DNA of 64,000 nucleotides from Algoriphagus alkaliphilus (GTDB lineage: Bacteria > Bacteroidota > Bacteroidia > Cytophagales > Cyclobacteriaceae), in the NCBI RefSeq assembly GCF_900103735.1, contig NZ_FMXE01000010.1, positions 1 to 64,000 of the forward strand, read 5' to 3'. The notes beneath the pieces were generated by a model. The model worked only from the letters and a program-made list of their open reading frames with translations. It was not told the DNA's origin and searched no databases. A program made the position numbers and the translations under genes. The first letter of the stretch is position 1; each line of letters starts with the position of its first letter. Shown in pieces: positions 8,162 to 16,618 of this stretch.

Positions 8162-10990
8162 ATGGGAGAATTTTTATTAAATCAACGCTATACCAGTGCC
8201 GGAGAGCCTGAGTTGGGGGTGGGTATCGTGACAGAAGTCAGTAAGGGTAAGGTACGGATCTCTTTTTCTGCGTCAGCCGAAGCGAGACAGTATTCAATAG
8301 AAAGCGCTCCCTTACTGCGGACGATTTTCAAACCGGGGCATTCCATTGTCGATCAGCAGGGACAGAGGCTGGTGATTGAAGAAGTAAAACTCGAAGGTGG
8401 GCTTTATACCTACTTTGGCGAGGGCAGAAAGTTAAGTGAGCCGGAACTTGGGGATGTGACCATCTCTCACACAGTAGAAGATCGACTGTTTTCGGGAGAC
8501 GTGGATTTGCCGGAATTTTTTGCCCTGCGCCGAGAAACGCTGGATCACGATTATCAACGAAGAATAGCTCCGGTGTATGGATTTGTTGGAGGGAAAGTAG
8601 ATTTGATTCCGCATCAATTGTACATCGCACATGAGGTGAGCTCGCGGTTTGCGCCACGTGTTTTGCTTTCCGATCAGGTGGGACTGGGAAAAACCATTGA
8701 AGCCTGCCTGATTCTACATCGCCTTCTGGTGACGGGTCGGATATCACGGGTACTGATTCTTGTTCCTGAATCCCTGGTTCATCAGTGGTTTGTGGAGGTC
8801 TTGCGAAAATTCAACCTGTGGTTCAATATTTTCGACGAATCACGCTGTGCTTCTCTTGAAAAAGGTGCTCCCGAAGGAAATCCATTTCTGGATGATCAGC
8901 TGGTGATTTGTAGCACCGAGTTTCTGGCAGGTTCTGAAAAGCGAACCAAACAGGCCGTTTCTGCCAATTGGGACATGCTGGTAGTGGACGAAGCGCATCA
9001 CCTCGAATGGTCGGTAGCCGAGGCAAGTCCGGAGTATTGTATTGTAGACTTGTTGAGCCGGGTGGCAAAAGGCCTGTTGCTCTTGACTGCTACTCCGGAG
9101 CAATTGGGGGAAGAAAGTCACTTTGCCCGGCTTCGGTTACTTGATCCCAATCGGTATGCTGATTTCCGGGATTTTATAAACGAACCTGAAGGTAACAAAG
9201 ACATCGCTTCGATTGTCGAAAAACTATCTGCTGGCAAAGCTTTAAAAGCTAAAGAAACAATGCTATTGGAGTCGATTTTTTCCAAGGAAAGAGTTGCGCT
9301 ACTTGTCAAAAAGGATGAACAAGCTATTCACAACTTAATCGAAGATTTGCTGGATCAACATGGCCCCGGAAGAGTGCTTTTTCGAAACACCCGATTGGCC
9401 ATGAGCGGATTTCCCAAACGAATTGCCCAGCTGATTCCCCTTTCCGAAGGGGAAAATCAAAACCTATGGATTGATCGGCTGAGAAATGAGTTTTCCCGGG
9501 ATATGGAAAAGGGCTCTGATTCAAATTCTGAGCAGGAATTTTGGTTTGACGAAGATCCGAGGGTGAAGTGGCTGGTGGGAAAAATGGAGGAGTTGGACCC
9601 TGCAAAGATCCTGTTGATCTGCACTTCCAAGGAAAAAGTACTGGCCCTAGAGTCGGCATTAAGTAAATTCCCTGAGCTTACCGCGAGTGTTTTTCACGAA
9701 GACCTCACGCTTGTACAGCGGGATCGCAATGCCGCTTGGTTTGCTGAGCCTGATGGTGCTCAGATCCTGCTTTGCTCTGAGATAGGCAGTGAAGGACGGA
9801 ATTTCCAATTTGCCCATCACCTCGTCCTGTTTGATCTGCCTTACCATCCCGAGTTGCTGGAGCAGCGAATCGGCCGACTTGACAGAATCGGCCAAAAGGA
9901 GGATGTCACGATCTACATTCCCTATCTTATCGGCAGCCCTCAAGAGTTCCTTGTCAGGTGGTTTCATGAAGGCTTAAGTGCGTTCACTGTCAATTTGGAA
10001 GGTGGAAATATGATCTCCAAACTCTTCAGCAAGCGATTACTTGCCATTTCCAATAAAGCATCTTTTGATGCCGCCGAATCCGAATTGGATGCCTTGATCT
10101 CCGAGACCGCTGACTATCAAATAGTGCTGAAGAAAAGCCTTGCCGAAGGGCGGGACAGTATGCTGGAAATGAATTCATTTCGCCCGAAAGTTGCGGAGAA
10201 ATTGATTCAGCAAATACGTGCCGAAGACAATGATCCTGCCTTGGAGATGTATCTGACCAAAGTTTTTCGACATTTTGACATCGAGATGGAAGACCTTGCT
10301 GCACGGACCTACTTGCTCCATCCTGCTTCGTTCAGCGCTTCCGTATTTCCGTCTATTCCGAAGGAAGGAGTGCAGGTCACCTTTGACAGACAGCGCGCAC
10401 TCAGCAGAGAGGATGTTAGCTTCATTACTTGGGATCATCCCATGGCAACTGGAGCCATCGATAAGGTACTAAGCTCCTCCATCGGAACTGCCAGCTGTGG
10501 GCTGATTCGGAAATCGGGTAAACCCGGACTTATGCTTGAATTGATTTTTGTTCTGGAAACAGCGGGAAAGCAGCGGATGGATATAGACCGCTTTCTGCCT
10601 CATACCCCACTGCGAGTGGTGGTAGACCATGAAGGGGAGGACCAGACAGACAACTATTCTGTGGCAATGCTCAACAAAAGTATTGTTCCCGGCAACATAG
10701 ATACCTTGCTGGAAAATGATCTATTTGTGGAAACGATGCTGCCCAATATGATTGAATCCGCCACAGAAATCGCAGAGGAAATGGGCGAAATAGAAATCGA
10801 AAAAGGATTGGAACGGATGAAAGGCATCCTGAATCATGAGATCAATCGGCTCACTACTTTGCAAAAGAAAAATAAAGACATTCGAGCTGACGAAATCCAG
10901 GCAGCCATAGAAGAGCGAAACACTTTATTCTTCCTAATCAAAAAAGCAAGAATAAGATTGGATGCGGTGCAGATGATCAGGATGGAGTAG
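8162..10990 (+). CDS. rapA: RapA-like SNF2-family ATPase, RNA polymerase recycling factor homologue
   Basis: 942 residues, close to the usual RapA length. The first ~110 residues resemble the RapA Tudor-like N-terminal domains. A Swi2/Snf2 core follows with motif I DQVGLGKTIEA (about residue 173), motif II DEAHH (about 275) and motif VI QRIGRLDRIGQ (about 567). A long C-terminal part with RapA spacer/C-terminal-like content completes the protein. RapA binds RNA polymerase and recycles stalled post-termination complexes by ATP-driven remodelling. It stands alone between two toxin-antitoxin loci. An alternative is a different SNF2-type helicase, but the N-terminus LNQRYTSAGEPELG and overall length favour RapA. 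Confidence 0.85.
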   Translation: MGEFLLNQRYTSAGEPELGVGIVTEVSKGKVRISFSASAEARQYSIESAPLLRTIFKPGHSIVDQQGQRLVIEEVKLEGGLYTYFGEGRKLSEPELGDVTISHTVEDRLFSGDVDLPEFFALRRETLDHDYQRRIAPVYGFVGGKVDLIPHQLYIAHEVSSRFAPRVLLSDQVGLGKTIEACLILHRLLVTGRISRVLILVPESLVHQWFVEVLRKFNLWFNIFDESRCASLEKGAPEGNPFLDDQLVICSTEFLAGSEKRTKQAVSANWDMLVVDEAHHLEWSVAEASPEYCIVDLLSRVAKGLLLLTATPEQLGEESHFARLRLLDPNRYADFRDFINEPEGNKDIASIVEKLSAGKALKAKETMLLESIFSKERVALLVKKDEQAIHNLIEDLLDQHGPGRVLFRNTRLAMSGFPKRIAQLIPLSEGENQNLWIDRLRNEFSRDMEKGSDSNSEQEFWFDEDPRVKWLVGKMEELDPAKILLICTSKEKVLALESALSKFPELTASVFHEDLTLVQRDRNAAWFAEPDGAQILLCSEIGSEGRNFQFAHHLVLFDLPYHPELLEQRIGRLDRIGQKEDVTIYIPYLIGSPQEFLVRWFHEGLSAFTVNLEGGNMISKLFSKRLLAISNKASFDAAESELDALISETADYQIVLKKSLAEGRDSMLEMNSFRPKVAEKLIQQIRAEDNDPALEMYLTKVFRHFDIEMEDLAARTYLLHPASFSASVFPSIPKEGVQVTFDRQRALSREDVSFITWDHPMATGAIDKVLSSSIGTASCGLIRKSGKPGLMLELIFVLETAGKQRMDIDRFLPHTPLRVVVDHEGEDQTDNYSVAMLNKSIVPGNIDTLLENDLFVETMLPNMIESATEIAEEMGEIEIEKGLERMKGILNHEINRLTTLQKKNKDIRADEIQAAIEERNTLFFLIKKARIRLDAVQMIRME

Positions 10991-11015
10991 ATGATAAGTT
11001 TTATTCATCGGGAAA

Positions 11016-11141
11016 CTAGGCACTATCCCTTAATAGGTATTCAAATTCGGTTGGTGTGATGATTTTTGAGAGTCTTTTTCCGATTAAAAAACTAATCCAG
11101 ACATTGGTGTCAAAAATGACCTTAAGACTTTTGCTTGCCAT
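11016..11141 (-). pseudogene. Truncated PIN-domain toxin remnant
   Basis: On the minus strand an ATG overlapping the end of the antitoxin gene by 20 bases opens a 41-codon frame. It starts MASKSLKVIFDTNVWISFLI and soon ends at TAG. KVIFDTNVWISFL is the classic first strand of a PIN domain with its catalytic Asp. The rest of the domain (about 100 residues) is missing and replaced by sequence running into the end of the RapA-like gene. The toxin is therefore dead while the antitoxin frame remains. Confidence 0.8.
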
Positions 11142-11352
11142 AGATTTCTTCCCTTACACTTTCAACCTCATCAGTGAGGATATCAAGATCCAGATCATCT
11201 GCCTGAAAAGATTTCATCAACCTAGAAAGCTTTGTATCGATAACCTCTTTTTCCAACTCCTTCGCTAGTTTTGGCTTTTCATTTTTTGGCAGCCGGTTTA
11301 CAATTGAAAGAATTTGTTCAAAAGTCAAGTTGCTTTTTCCTATAGTTTTCAT
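11122..11352 (-). CDS. Antitoxin-like protein preceding a truncated PIN toxin
   Basis: 76 residues from MKTIGKSNLTFEQ. An in-frame start eight codons earlier is also possible. The helix LTFEQILSIVNRLPKNEKPKLAKEL followed by an acidic C-terminal half is like the short helical antitoxins that precede PIN toxins in Bacteroidota. It is immediately followed, with a 20-base overlap, by the PIN remnant. With the toxin gone it is an orphan; whether it still represses anything is unknown. Confidence 0.7.
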   Translation of the reverse strand: MKTIGKSNLTFEQILSIVNRLPKNEKPKLAKELEKEVIDTKLSRLMKSFQADDLDLDILTDEVESVREEIYGKQKS

Positions 11353-11728
11353 AGAAATGTTTTTTTGATAGATCAATTTAACGAAATATCGATTTAAAAA
11401 GGTTGTTGGGTTCCATCATCAATCCATGGTGCTAAATACGATAGAAGCTGCTGCCTTCAAATGCCAATCCAAGGGTTTTATAATTCGATTCCAATACGGG
11501 AAGCTAGGATGTAGTCGAATCCGATCCCAATTTGGTTAGGATACTTGGGTGTTTAATCGCGTAGAGCTGTCCTGACTACAACCAGTCCAGGTTGATAAGT
11601 AGCGGTTAAGGGTCAGAGGAATCATGGAAATCGCTTCTAACTTCCTAAAAAGAAAATCCTTTTGTACGGGAAAGCGTTTTTATCAACAAATCGAAGTTTT
11701 TCCCTGAGGTCGCACTTCCGAAATTCAC

Positions 11729-11736
11729 TACTTTTG
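11729..11736 (+). promoter_or_regulatory. -7 promoter box of the small exporter/greB pair; gene-free stretch before it
   Basis: TACTTTTG matches TAnnTTTG 20 bases before the start codon. The gene-free stretch upstream (11377-11728) contains no open frame that looks coding. One segment, about 11517-11551 (GGTTAGGATACTTGGG), resembles 18411-18426 (GGTTAGGATATTTGGG). It may be another short dispersed repeat. Confidence 0.5.
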
Positions 11737-11756
11737 TTGGTTCTAATCTTCACCTG

Positions 11757-12215
11757 ATGTTTCTCGACATATTAATCGCCATGCTGTGGAGCATTTCTCC
11801 TTTTGGAGAGGCGAAATTGGGTATCCCTTACGCCTTGCTGAATGATATAAATATTTATTTGGCCTTTGTTCTTTGTTTTTCGGCCAATGTGCTGGTATTC
11901 CCCATTATGATATTTTTTTTAGATGTAGTAAACCGATATTTCATGAAATGGAATTCCTACAAAAAAGCGGCAATTTTTGTAGGGCGTAGGGCCAAAGCTG
12001 GAGCTGGGAAAAACGTGAAGAAATATGGTTTTTGGGGCTTAATGATCTTTGTTCTGATTCCGCTTCCCGGCACTGGGGTGTATGCTGGGAGTATTGCAGG
12101 ATATCTTTTTGGTTTGGATAGAAAGAAAGCTTTTCTAGCCAACACCATAGGGATTTTTTTCTCGTGTGTCATCGTTTGGGGAACGACCGTTCTAGCCATG
12201 GGAGGGTTTAATTAA
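11757..12215 (+). CDS. Small multidrug export-type membrane protein (COG2426)
   Basis: 152 residues with four to five hydrophobic segments. The opening MLWSISPFGEAKLGIPYAL and the central IPLPGTGVYAGSIAGYLFG (about residues 100-118) are conserved in the Sm_multidrug_ex family (PF06695). Despite the family name, its transport function is poorly established. The gene is separated from greB by only eleven bases and is probably cotranscribed with it from the box just upstream. Confidence 0.85.
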   Translation: MFLDILIAMLWSISPFGEAKLGIPYALLNDINIYLAFVLCFSANVLVFPIMIFFLDVVNRYFMKWNSYKKAAIFVGRRAKAGAGKNVKKYGFWGLMIFVLIPLPGTGVYAGSIAGYLFGLDRKKAFLANTIGIFFSCVIVWGTTVLAMGGFN

Positions 12216-12226
12216 GCTGTGGAAAT

Positions 12227-12700
12227 ATGAAGACCATGTGGATTACTCCCGAAGGCTTGGAGAAGGTGAAGTCCGAATTGGATCATCTATGGAAAGTTGA
12301 GCGTCCGGAGACTACCCAAAAAGTCGCCTGGGCGGCAAGCTTGGGAGATCGCTCGGAGAATGCCGACTACCACTACAATAAAAAACGGCTCCGCGAAATA
12401 GACAAGCGAGTCCATTATCTCCGCAAATGCCTGGATGACTTGAAGGTAATTCACTATACACCCTATCAAGAAGGAAAGGTGATGTTTGGAGCTTGGGTCG
12501 AGATCGAGAATACAAAAGGGCAAAAGATACGCTTCCGTATTGTGGGTGGTGAGGAGATTTTTGAGCGCAGGGACTACATCTCAATCGATTCACCCATGGC
12601 CCATGCACTGCTCAAAAAGGAAGTAGGGGATGAGGCTCGCGTCCAAACACCCACGATACAGATTCTTTGGCGGATTAAGAAGATTGAGTATGAGAAATAA
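12227..12700 (+). CDS. greB: Transcription elongation factor GreB
   Basis: 157 residues, the normal length. The N-terminal coiled coil begins MWITPEGLEKVKSELDHLW. Its tip GDRSENADY carries the acidic residues that reach the RNA polymerase active centre through the secondary channel and stimulate cleavage of backtracked RNA. A C-terminal FKBP-like domain follows (YISIDSPMAHALL). GreB rather than GreA is indicated by LREIDKRVHYLRKCLDDLKV and by the basic C-terminal half. The start at MKTMWITP is the only close ATG; a second in-frame ATG three codons later is equally possible. Confidence 0.92.
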   Translation: MKTMWITPEGLEKVKSELDHLWKVERPETTQKVAWAASLGDRSENADYHYNKKRLREIDKRVHYLRKCLDDLKVIHYTPYQEGKVMFGAWVEIENTKGQKIRFRIVGGEEIFERRDYISIDSPMAHALLKKEVGDEARVQTPTIQILWRIKKIEYEK

Positions 12701-12897
12701 GAAGAATCGCCTCGGAAGCATGGTGTTTTTGAATTGGTAGAATTTTTCTCGAAAAATATATCCTCGTCAAAAAGTAAAAAGGCCTAATTCCCGAACTGAT
12801 GTTGGGACCCTGTTTAAGGAATATTTTTATTTTTAGAGTGAGTCAAATCTCCTTGCCAAGTGATGAAACAGGTGGCGCAGCCCATCGGTAGGATATA

Positions 12898-12942
12898 AAA
12901 CAAAAGTGAAGTAGGTCAGAAAGACCTACTTCACTTTTGTTT
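12898..12942. terminator. Strong bidirectional terminator between greB and the MBL gene
   Basis: Two perfect 20-base arms (12898-12917 and 12923-12942) enclose the loop AGAAA. Both ends are T/A-rich, so the hairpin can terminate greB and the convergent MBL-fold gene. The stretch before it (12701-12897) shows no gene. Confidence 0.9.
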
Positions 12943-12956
12943 AACCAGTTAGGAGC

Positions 12957-13844
12957 TTATTTAGCCCAAGTATTGGGTTCCAAATAATAATCGAGGTAGA
13001 TATCAACCAATTGTTCGCCTCCATACTCAGGATATTTTTTGAGGATAGCTGCCTTAAACTCTTCCTTATCTTTTGACTTCAAGATGGTTTCATTCACGAA
13101 AGCTAAGTAATTAAGATTCTCATTTAGAAGCTCAATTCCACCTTCTTTTCCGTGTCCCGATAGGATTGTTTGATAGGTTTTATCCTTTATGATTTGATGT
13201 AAAGCAGTCTCCCAACCTTTGGTGTCGCCTTCTATGAATAAATGAATCTTGTTGTAAACAATATCTTGGGCGATATACACGCCAAGTTCAGGCAGTTTGA
13301 TGAGAAGCGAAACAGCCGATTCATTATTTACAGACTTTTCAAAGATAAACTTTACGTTTCCTATGGTTTCCTCTCCCGGTTGTTGTACAACCGAAGGTTT
13401 GTTCAATTTAGAAGCAATCATAGGTCCAAACTGTGCCTGTCTTTGCTCAAGAACACCTTGTCCAGCCTGCTCAATGGCCGCTTTTGTTTCAGCCAAAGCA
13501 TACACTGGTACATTCGGAAAAGCATCTCCAAATCCTATGTAGTGGTCTGGATGGTCGTGGCTTACGTAAAACCTCGTTACTGGTTTGCCTAATGAGTCAG
13601 TAAATTCTTTCAATTCAAGTGCATAAGGCGCAAAGAATTGTCCATCGACTATGATGAGCTCATTTTTCAGTTCGATTACATGGCTTGTGTTTGCAAACAT
13701 GGCCGAGGGGCTCATGTAAGTGTGAACTTTCACCTTCTTGTTTTGAGTGACAGTCCACGAGGTTCCAGTAGGAAGATTTTGTGCTTTTAGAGTTGAGAAA
13801 GCACTCAGAATCAAAAGGAAAGTAACTGATTTTAAAGACTTCAT
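12957..13844 (-). CDS. MBL-fold metallo-hydrolase, exported
   Basis: 295 residues with a signal peptide of about 21 residues (ending STLKAQ). The zinc-binding signature HDHPDH is at 96-101; further metal-ligand candidates are the later Asp in YIAQDIVYN and the His in SGHGKEGG. The metallo-beta-lactamase fold covers lactamases, glyoxalases, lactonases and quenching enzymes; substrate is not evident. A periplasmic or outer-membrane-facing location is expected. It lies downstream of the NmrA-type reductase on the same strand, separated by a hairpin element that begins right at this gene's start region, so cotranscription is possible. Confidence 0.88.
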   Translation of the reverse strand: MKSLKSVTFLLILSAFSTLKAQNLPTGTSWTVTQNKKVKVHTYMSPSAMFANTSHVIELKNELIIVDGQFFAPYALELKEFTDSLGKPVTRFYVSHDHPDHYIGFGDAFPNVPVYALAETKAAIEQAGQGVLEQRQAQFGPMIASKLNKPSVVQQPGEETIGNVKFIFEKSVNNESAVSLLIKLPELGVYIAQDIVYNKIHLFIEGDTKGWETALHQIIKDKTYQTILSGHGKEGGIELLNENLNYLAFVNETILKSKDKEEFKAAILKKYPEYGGEQLVDIYLDYYLEPNTWAK

Positions 13845-13870
13845 CTGTTTATATTTTGTTTTTCAGTGGT

Positions 13871-13941
13871 CAGATGGAATGCCCTGGATAATCATCCCCC
13901 TGTATGATCCGGTAAATACGGGATCATGGACATTTCATCTG
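13871..13941 (-). repeat. Hairpin element family A, copy 1
   Basis: The unit starts CAGATGGAAT and ends with its near-complement TTTCATCTG, with an internal ATAATCATCCCCCT and a small inner stem. Two related units lie at 16.6-16.8 kb. It overlaps the last codons and supplies the TGA stop of the neighbouring NmrA-type gene. Confidence 0.7.
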
Positions 13942-14816
13942 TTTGATTGGGAATAAACCTGATTAAGGAATGTCTTTACAGTTGTTGGTTTGCGACCCAA
14001 AAGCTGCGCTAAGTCCGAACCGACTGTATCCAATTCCCCATTTGCCTGCGCTACCGCAAAGCTCGAAAACAAGCCAATGTACTCGGCCGGTACGCCGTAT
14101 CCCGATAAGGTCAGTGTATACTCTTCTGCTGTAGGGGAGTGATAGGCGATGGATTTACCGGTAATCTCAGAGAGCTGATCGGCTACTTCCTGATAAGAAA
14201 ATGCTTCTTGATGGGTAAAGTGATAAGTTTTACCGGCGTGATCGGACCCTGTCAAGGTATTCGCTGTAGCCTCTGCCATTTCTGATCTCAATACCGCCCC
14301 GACTTTGCCATGGCCTGCGGGCAGGTAAATGACACCTGTTTCTATTACATTTTCACCCAGAAAAGTGGGTACAAAGTCCATGTAGAGCGTATTCTTGAGA
14401 ATGGTATAGTCTATGCCGCTTTCTTTAAGCCAAGTTTCGGTCTGCAGGTGGGATTGGGCTACCAGCCAAAGTGGGGAAGAGGCCGTTTCGTTTTTTCCCA
14501 GAAAACTGGTGTACACTATATGCTGTACTCCGGCTTCCTTGGCAGCAGTGACCACGTGCTGATGCTGTGTACGGCGCGCCATGATGTCGCTTCCGGATAC
14601 GAAGAGCAGTTTTTCTACTCCTTTGAAAGCATTTATCAGAGAAGAATAACTGTCGTAATCGCCTATCCGCAATGCAACTCCTTTGTTTTTTAGATCCGCC
14701 GCCTTTTCCTCGTCCCGGACCAATGCCCCGATATTACTTTGAGAAATCCCTTTTTCCAGAAGAAAATCAATCGTTGACTTTCCAAAATGCCCTGTGGCTC
14801 CTGTTACTAAAATCAT
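13935..14816 (-). CDS. NmrA/QorB-type NAD(P)-binding oxidoreductase
   Basis: 293 residues. The N-terminus MILVTGATGHFGKSTIDFL is a Rossmann dinucleotide-binding motif (GATGHFG at about 6-12). The rest has the layout of NmrA-like atypical short-chain reductases, including the QorB quinone oxidoreductase group. Proteins of this group reduce quinones or act as redox sensors with NADPH. It is divergent from an HxlR regulator gene, the usual arrangement for redox-stress-induced QorB/YtfG loci, so induction by electrophiles or quinones is a reasonable inference. The stop codon lies inside a family A hairpin element. Confidence 0.85.
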   Translation of the reverse strand: MILVTGATGHFGKSTIDFLLEKGISQSNIGALVRDEEKAADLKNKGVALRIGDYDSYSSLINAFKGVEKLLFVSGSDIMARRTQHQHVVTAAKEAGVQHIVYTSFLGKNETASSPLWLVAQSHLQTETWLKESGIDYTILKNTLYMDFVPTFLGENVIETGVIYLPAGHGKVGAVLRSEMAEATANTLTGSDHAGKTYHFTHQEAFSYQEVADQLSEITGKSIAYHSPTAEEYTLTLSGYGVPAEYIGLFSSFAVAQANGELDTVGSDLAQLLGRKPTTVKTFLNQVYSQSNR

Positions 14817-14851
14817 GTGTTTTGTTTTTTTTAAGTGGATTATTTACATTT

Positions 14852-14936
14852 GTTACACAAAGTAACAATTGATAGTTTTGAAAAGTAACAAGTAACCTTT
14901 TGGTAACTGGAAATAAAGTGGTAACAAAATGGTAAC
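14852..14936. promoter_or_regulatory. Cluster of GTAAC motifs in the NmrA-hxlR divergent promoter
   Basis: One GTTAC and six GTAAC motifs occur in 85 bases (14852, 14862, 14885, 14892, 14903, 14921, 14932), including the palindrome GTTAC-acaaa-GTAAC. The last motif is inside the regulator's first codons. They are candidate binding sites of the HxlR protein for both promoters. Confidence 0.5.
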
Positions 14937-15264
14937 TGGAGCAGCAAAAAAGCGAGAAGTAAAATGTCCGGTCACCGGAATGATTCAACTGATCGGAGGG
15001 AAGTGGAAGCCCATCATTTTGTATTGCCTCAGGTCGGACAAGAGGCGCTTTGGCGAAATCTCCGCCCGAATCCCAGCTATTTCCAGGAAGGTGTTGGCCG
15101 AACAGTTGAAAGAGTTGGAGGAAGATGGCTTGCTCACCCGAACGCAGTACAATGAAATTCCTCCCCGCGTGGAATATGAATTGACAGCCCTGGGAAAAAG
15201 CCTGAACCCAGTCCTGAACGAAATGGAAAAATGGGGGATGGAAAACCTGATGAACAAATCCTGA
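14929..15264 (+). CDS. HxlR-family winged-helix transcriptional regulator
   Basis: 111 residues, typical for HxlR. The signature CPVTGMIQLIGGKWKPIIL (about residues 13-31) holds the conserved N-terminal Cys, which in related YodB/QorR proteins senses thiol-reactive compounds. The recognition segment is ISRKVLAEQLKELEEDGLLTR and the wing RVEYELTALGKSL. It is divergently placed to the NmrA-type reductase, which is its likely target. The start ATG sits within the GTAAC motif cluster, consistent with autoregulation. Confidence 0.93.
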   Translation: MVTGAAKKREVKCPVTGMIQLIGGKWKPIILYCLRSDKRRFGEISARIPAISRKVLAEQLKELEEDGLLTRTQYNEIPPRVEYELTALGKSLNPVLNEMEKWGMENLMNKS

Positions 15265-15285
15265 ATTCGAAAGGAGGATAAGGCA

Positions 15286-15314
15286 AAAAAATGACCCTTT
15301 GGTGGGTCATTTTT
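15286..15314 (+). terminator. Terminator after the HxlR gene
   Basis: AAAAATGACCC and GGGTCATTTTT arms with a six-base loop, followed by T-rich sequence, 22 bases past the stop. Confidence 0.85.
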
Positions 15315-15413
15315 GGTTTTAGCTAGTGCGTCGTTGGGCAAACTATACCCAGCGCCCCAGAGGGGGCAGCCTATAGGAATGCACAATAGAAGCACTGAAC
15401 TTTTCTTACTATA

Positions 15414-16133
15414 TCATCCGCGATTCAGCGGCTGGCGAACTTGAGCTTCAAGCTCACCTTTAAGATCCGGATCAATTTTTAGCTGACGTGCCAGCTCCTC
15501 CAGGTATGATCGCTCCATGAAATTTTCTTCATCCACCATCAAAACACTTGCGATATACATCTCTGCAGCCATTTCAGGTGTTTTTCCAGCACTAGCTACA
15601 TCAGCAGGATCAAGCGGTTTATTAAGTTCAGACTCAAACCAGCGCCGTAATTCCAAATCGTTTGAATACCTGTTTAATTCCTGGTCCAAGAGTTGACGTT
15701 CCTTTGCATCGAAATGACCATCAGCTTTCGATGCAGCAATAAGGGCTTTAAGAATTGCCATGCTGTGCTGCTCAACCTGCGGTGCAGGCAAAAGATTAAT
15801 GGTTCTTGGCTCGCTATGCGTAGTTTGTAATTTTTGAGTCTGCCAGTTGCTGTAAGCTTTGTAAGCAATTACACCAAGCGCACCCAGGCCGCCAACCTTT
15901 GCGACTTTTGCGCCAACCTTACGGGCTTTTTTATTGCCAACCATTAAACCAATTGCGCCACCTGTAAGAGCTCCTCCACCAAAACCGGAAAGCATGCCTC
16001 CCAAACCACTGCCCGAAAGGAGGTCTCCGAGTCCGCCCAAAGGCGAATTTACATTTTTAGATTGTTCACTTCCGTTCTGCCCTATTCCTTGGACTGATTT
16101 AAGTAATTGATCGAGGATGCTGGTAGTATTCAT
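15414..16133 (-). CDS. DUF533 / TerB-like protein (YebE family)
   Basis: 239 residues. The N-terminal third is Gly-rich with hydrophobic stretches (GGALTGGAIGLMVGNKK, about 54-70). The C-terminal half from about residue 118 is an acidic helical domain (ALIAASKADGHFDAKERQLL) like DUF533 and the tellurite-resistance TerB fold. The family is common in proteobacteria and has no firm function; an inner-membrane association is likely. It stands alone, and transfer is possible given the family's distribution, but I cannot show it. Confidence 0.85.
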   Translation of the reverse strand: MNTTSILDQLLKSVQGIGQNGSEQSKNVNSPLGGLGDLLSGSGLGGMLSGFGGGALTGGAIGLMVGNKKARKVGAKVAKVGGLGALGVIAYKAYSNWQTQKLQTTHSEPRTINLLPAPQVEQHSMAILKALIAASKADGHFDAKERQLLDQELNRYSNDLELRRWFESELNKPLDPADVASAGKTPEMAAEMYIASVLMVDEENFMERSYLEELARQLKIDPDLKGELEAQVRQPLNRG

Positions 16134-16393
16134 AAGTTAGATCTCCACTTTAGGTTTTTAAATTTCGTTTTGGATTTACCGTTTAAATTGCTGTAATATC
16201 TCATAAGTATACTTATATGTCTTTATACGCAATGACACCAGTACAAAGTTGAACACAGAATAAAATTTATGAAATTGATTTTTCTTTGAAAATTCAAATC
16301 TACTCCTCAAGCTCCTCCGTAGGAGCGGAAGCCCAAGAAAAGCATCAACGGGCCTGCGGACTGGTATAATTAAAAAGTTTCTTCAAACACCCT

Positions 16394-16425
16394 TACTGCC
16401 GGGATATTCTCCCGGCAGTATTTTT
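16394..16425 (+). terminator. Orphan intrinsic terminator
   Basis: TACTGCCGGGA and TCCCGGCAGTA arms with loop TATTC, followed by TTTTTG. No plus-strand gene precedes it: the nearest one, the HxlR gene, ends 1.1 kb upstream and has its own terminator. It may end a small RNA arising in the 16.14-16.39 kb stretch; this is inference. Confidence 0.6.
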
Positions 16426-16493
16426 GTGTCTTTGCTTCGATTCAACTTTTTATTGATCTATTTCAAGATTTAATATAAACATTACAATAAAAA

Positions 16494-16593
16494 GTAGTAA
16501 CGTTTCATCTCTCGGTAGTAACGTTCAATGAAAAAGTAGAAATGCTTCTACTAAAAGTAGAAACGTCCCATGAAAAAGTAGCAACGTTTCATG
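16494..16593 (+). repeat. 21-bp-period array, block 1 (4.8 units)
   Basis: Units begin at 16494, 16515, 16536, 16557 and 16578, exactly 21 bases apart. Consensus is GTAGAAACGTT followed by TCATGAAAAA. Each unit ends in an A-tract or a variant of it. The phase also keeps one frame open (VETFHEK-like heptads). Confidence 0.85.
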
Positions 16594-16618
16594 TGTTTAT
16601 AATTTGGTTTTTAATTGC

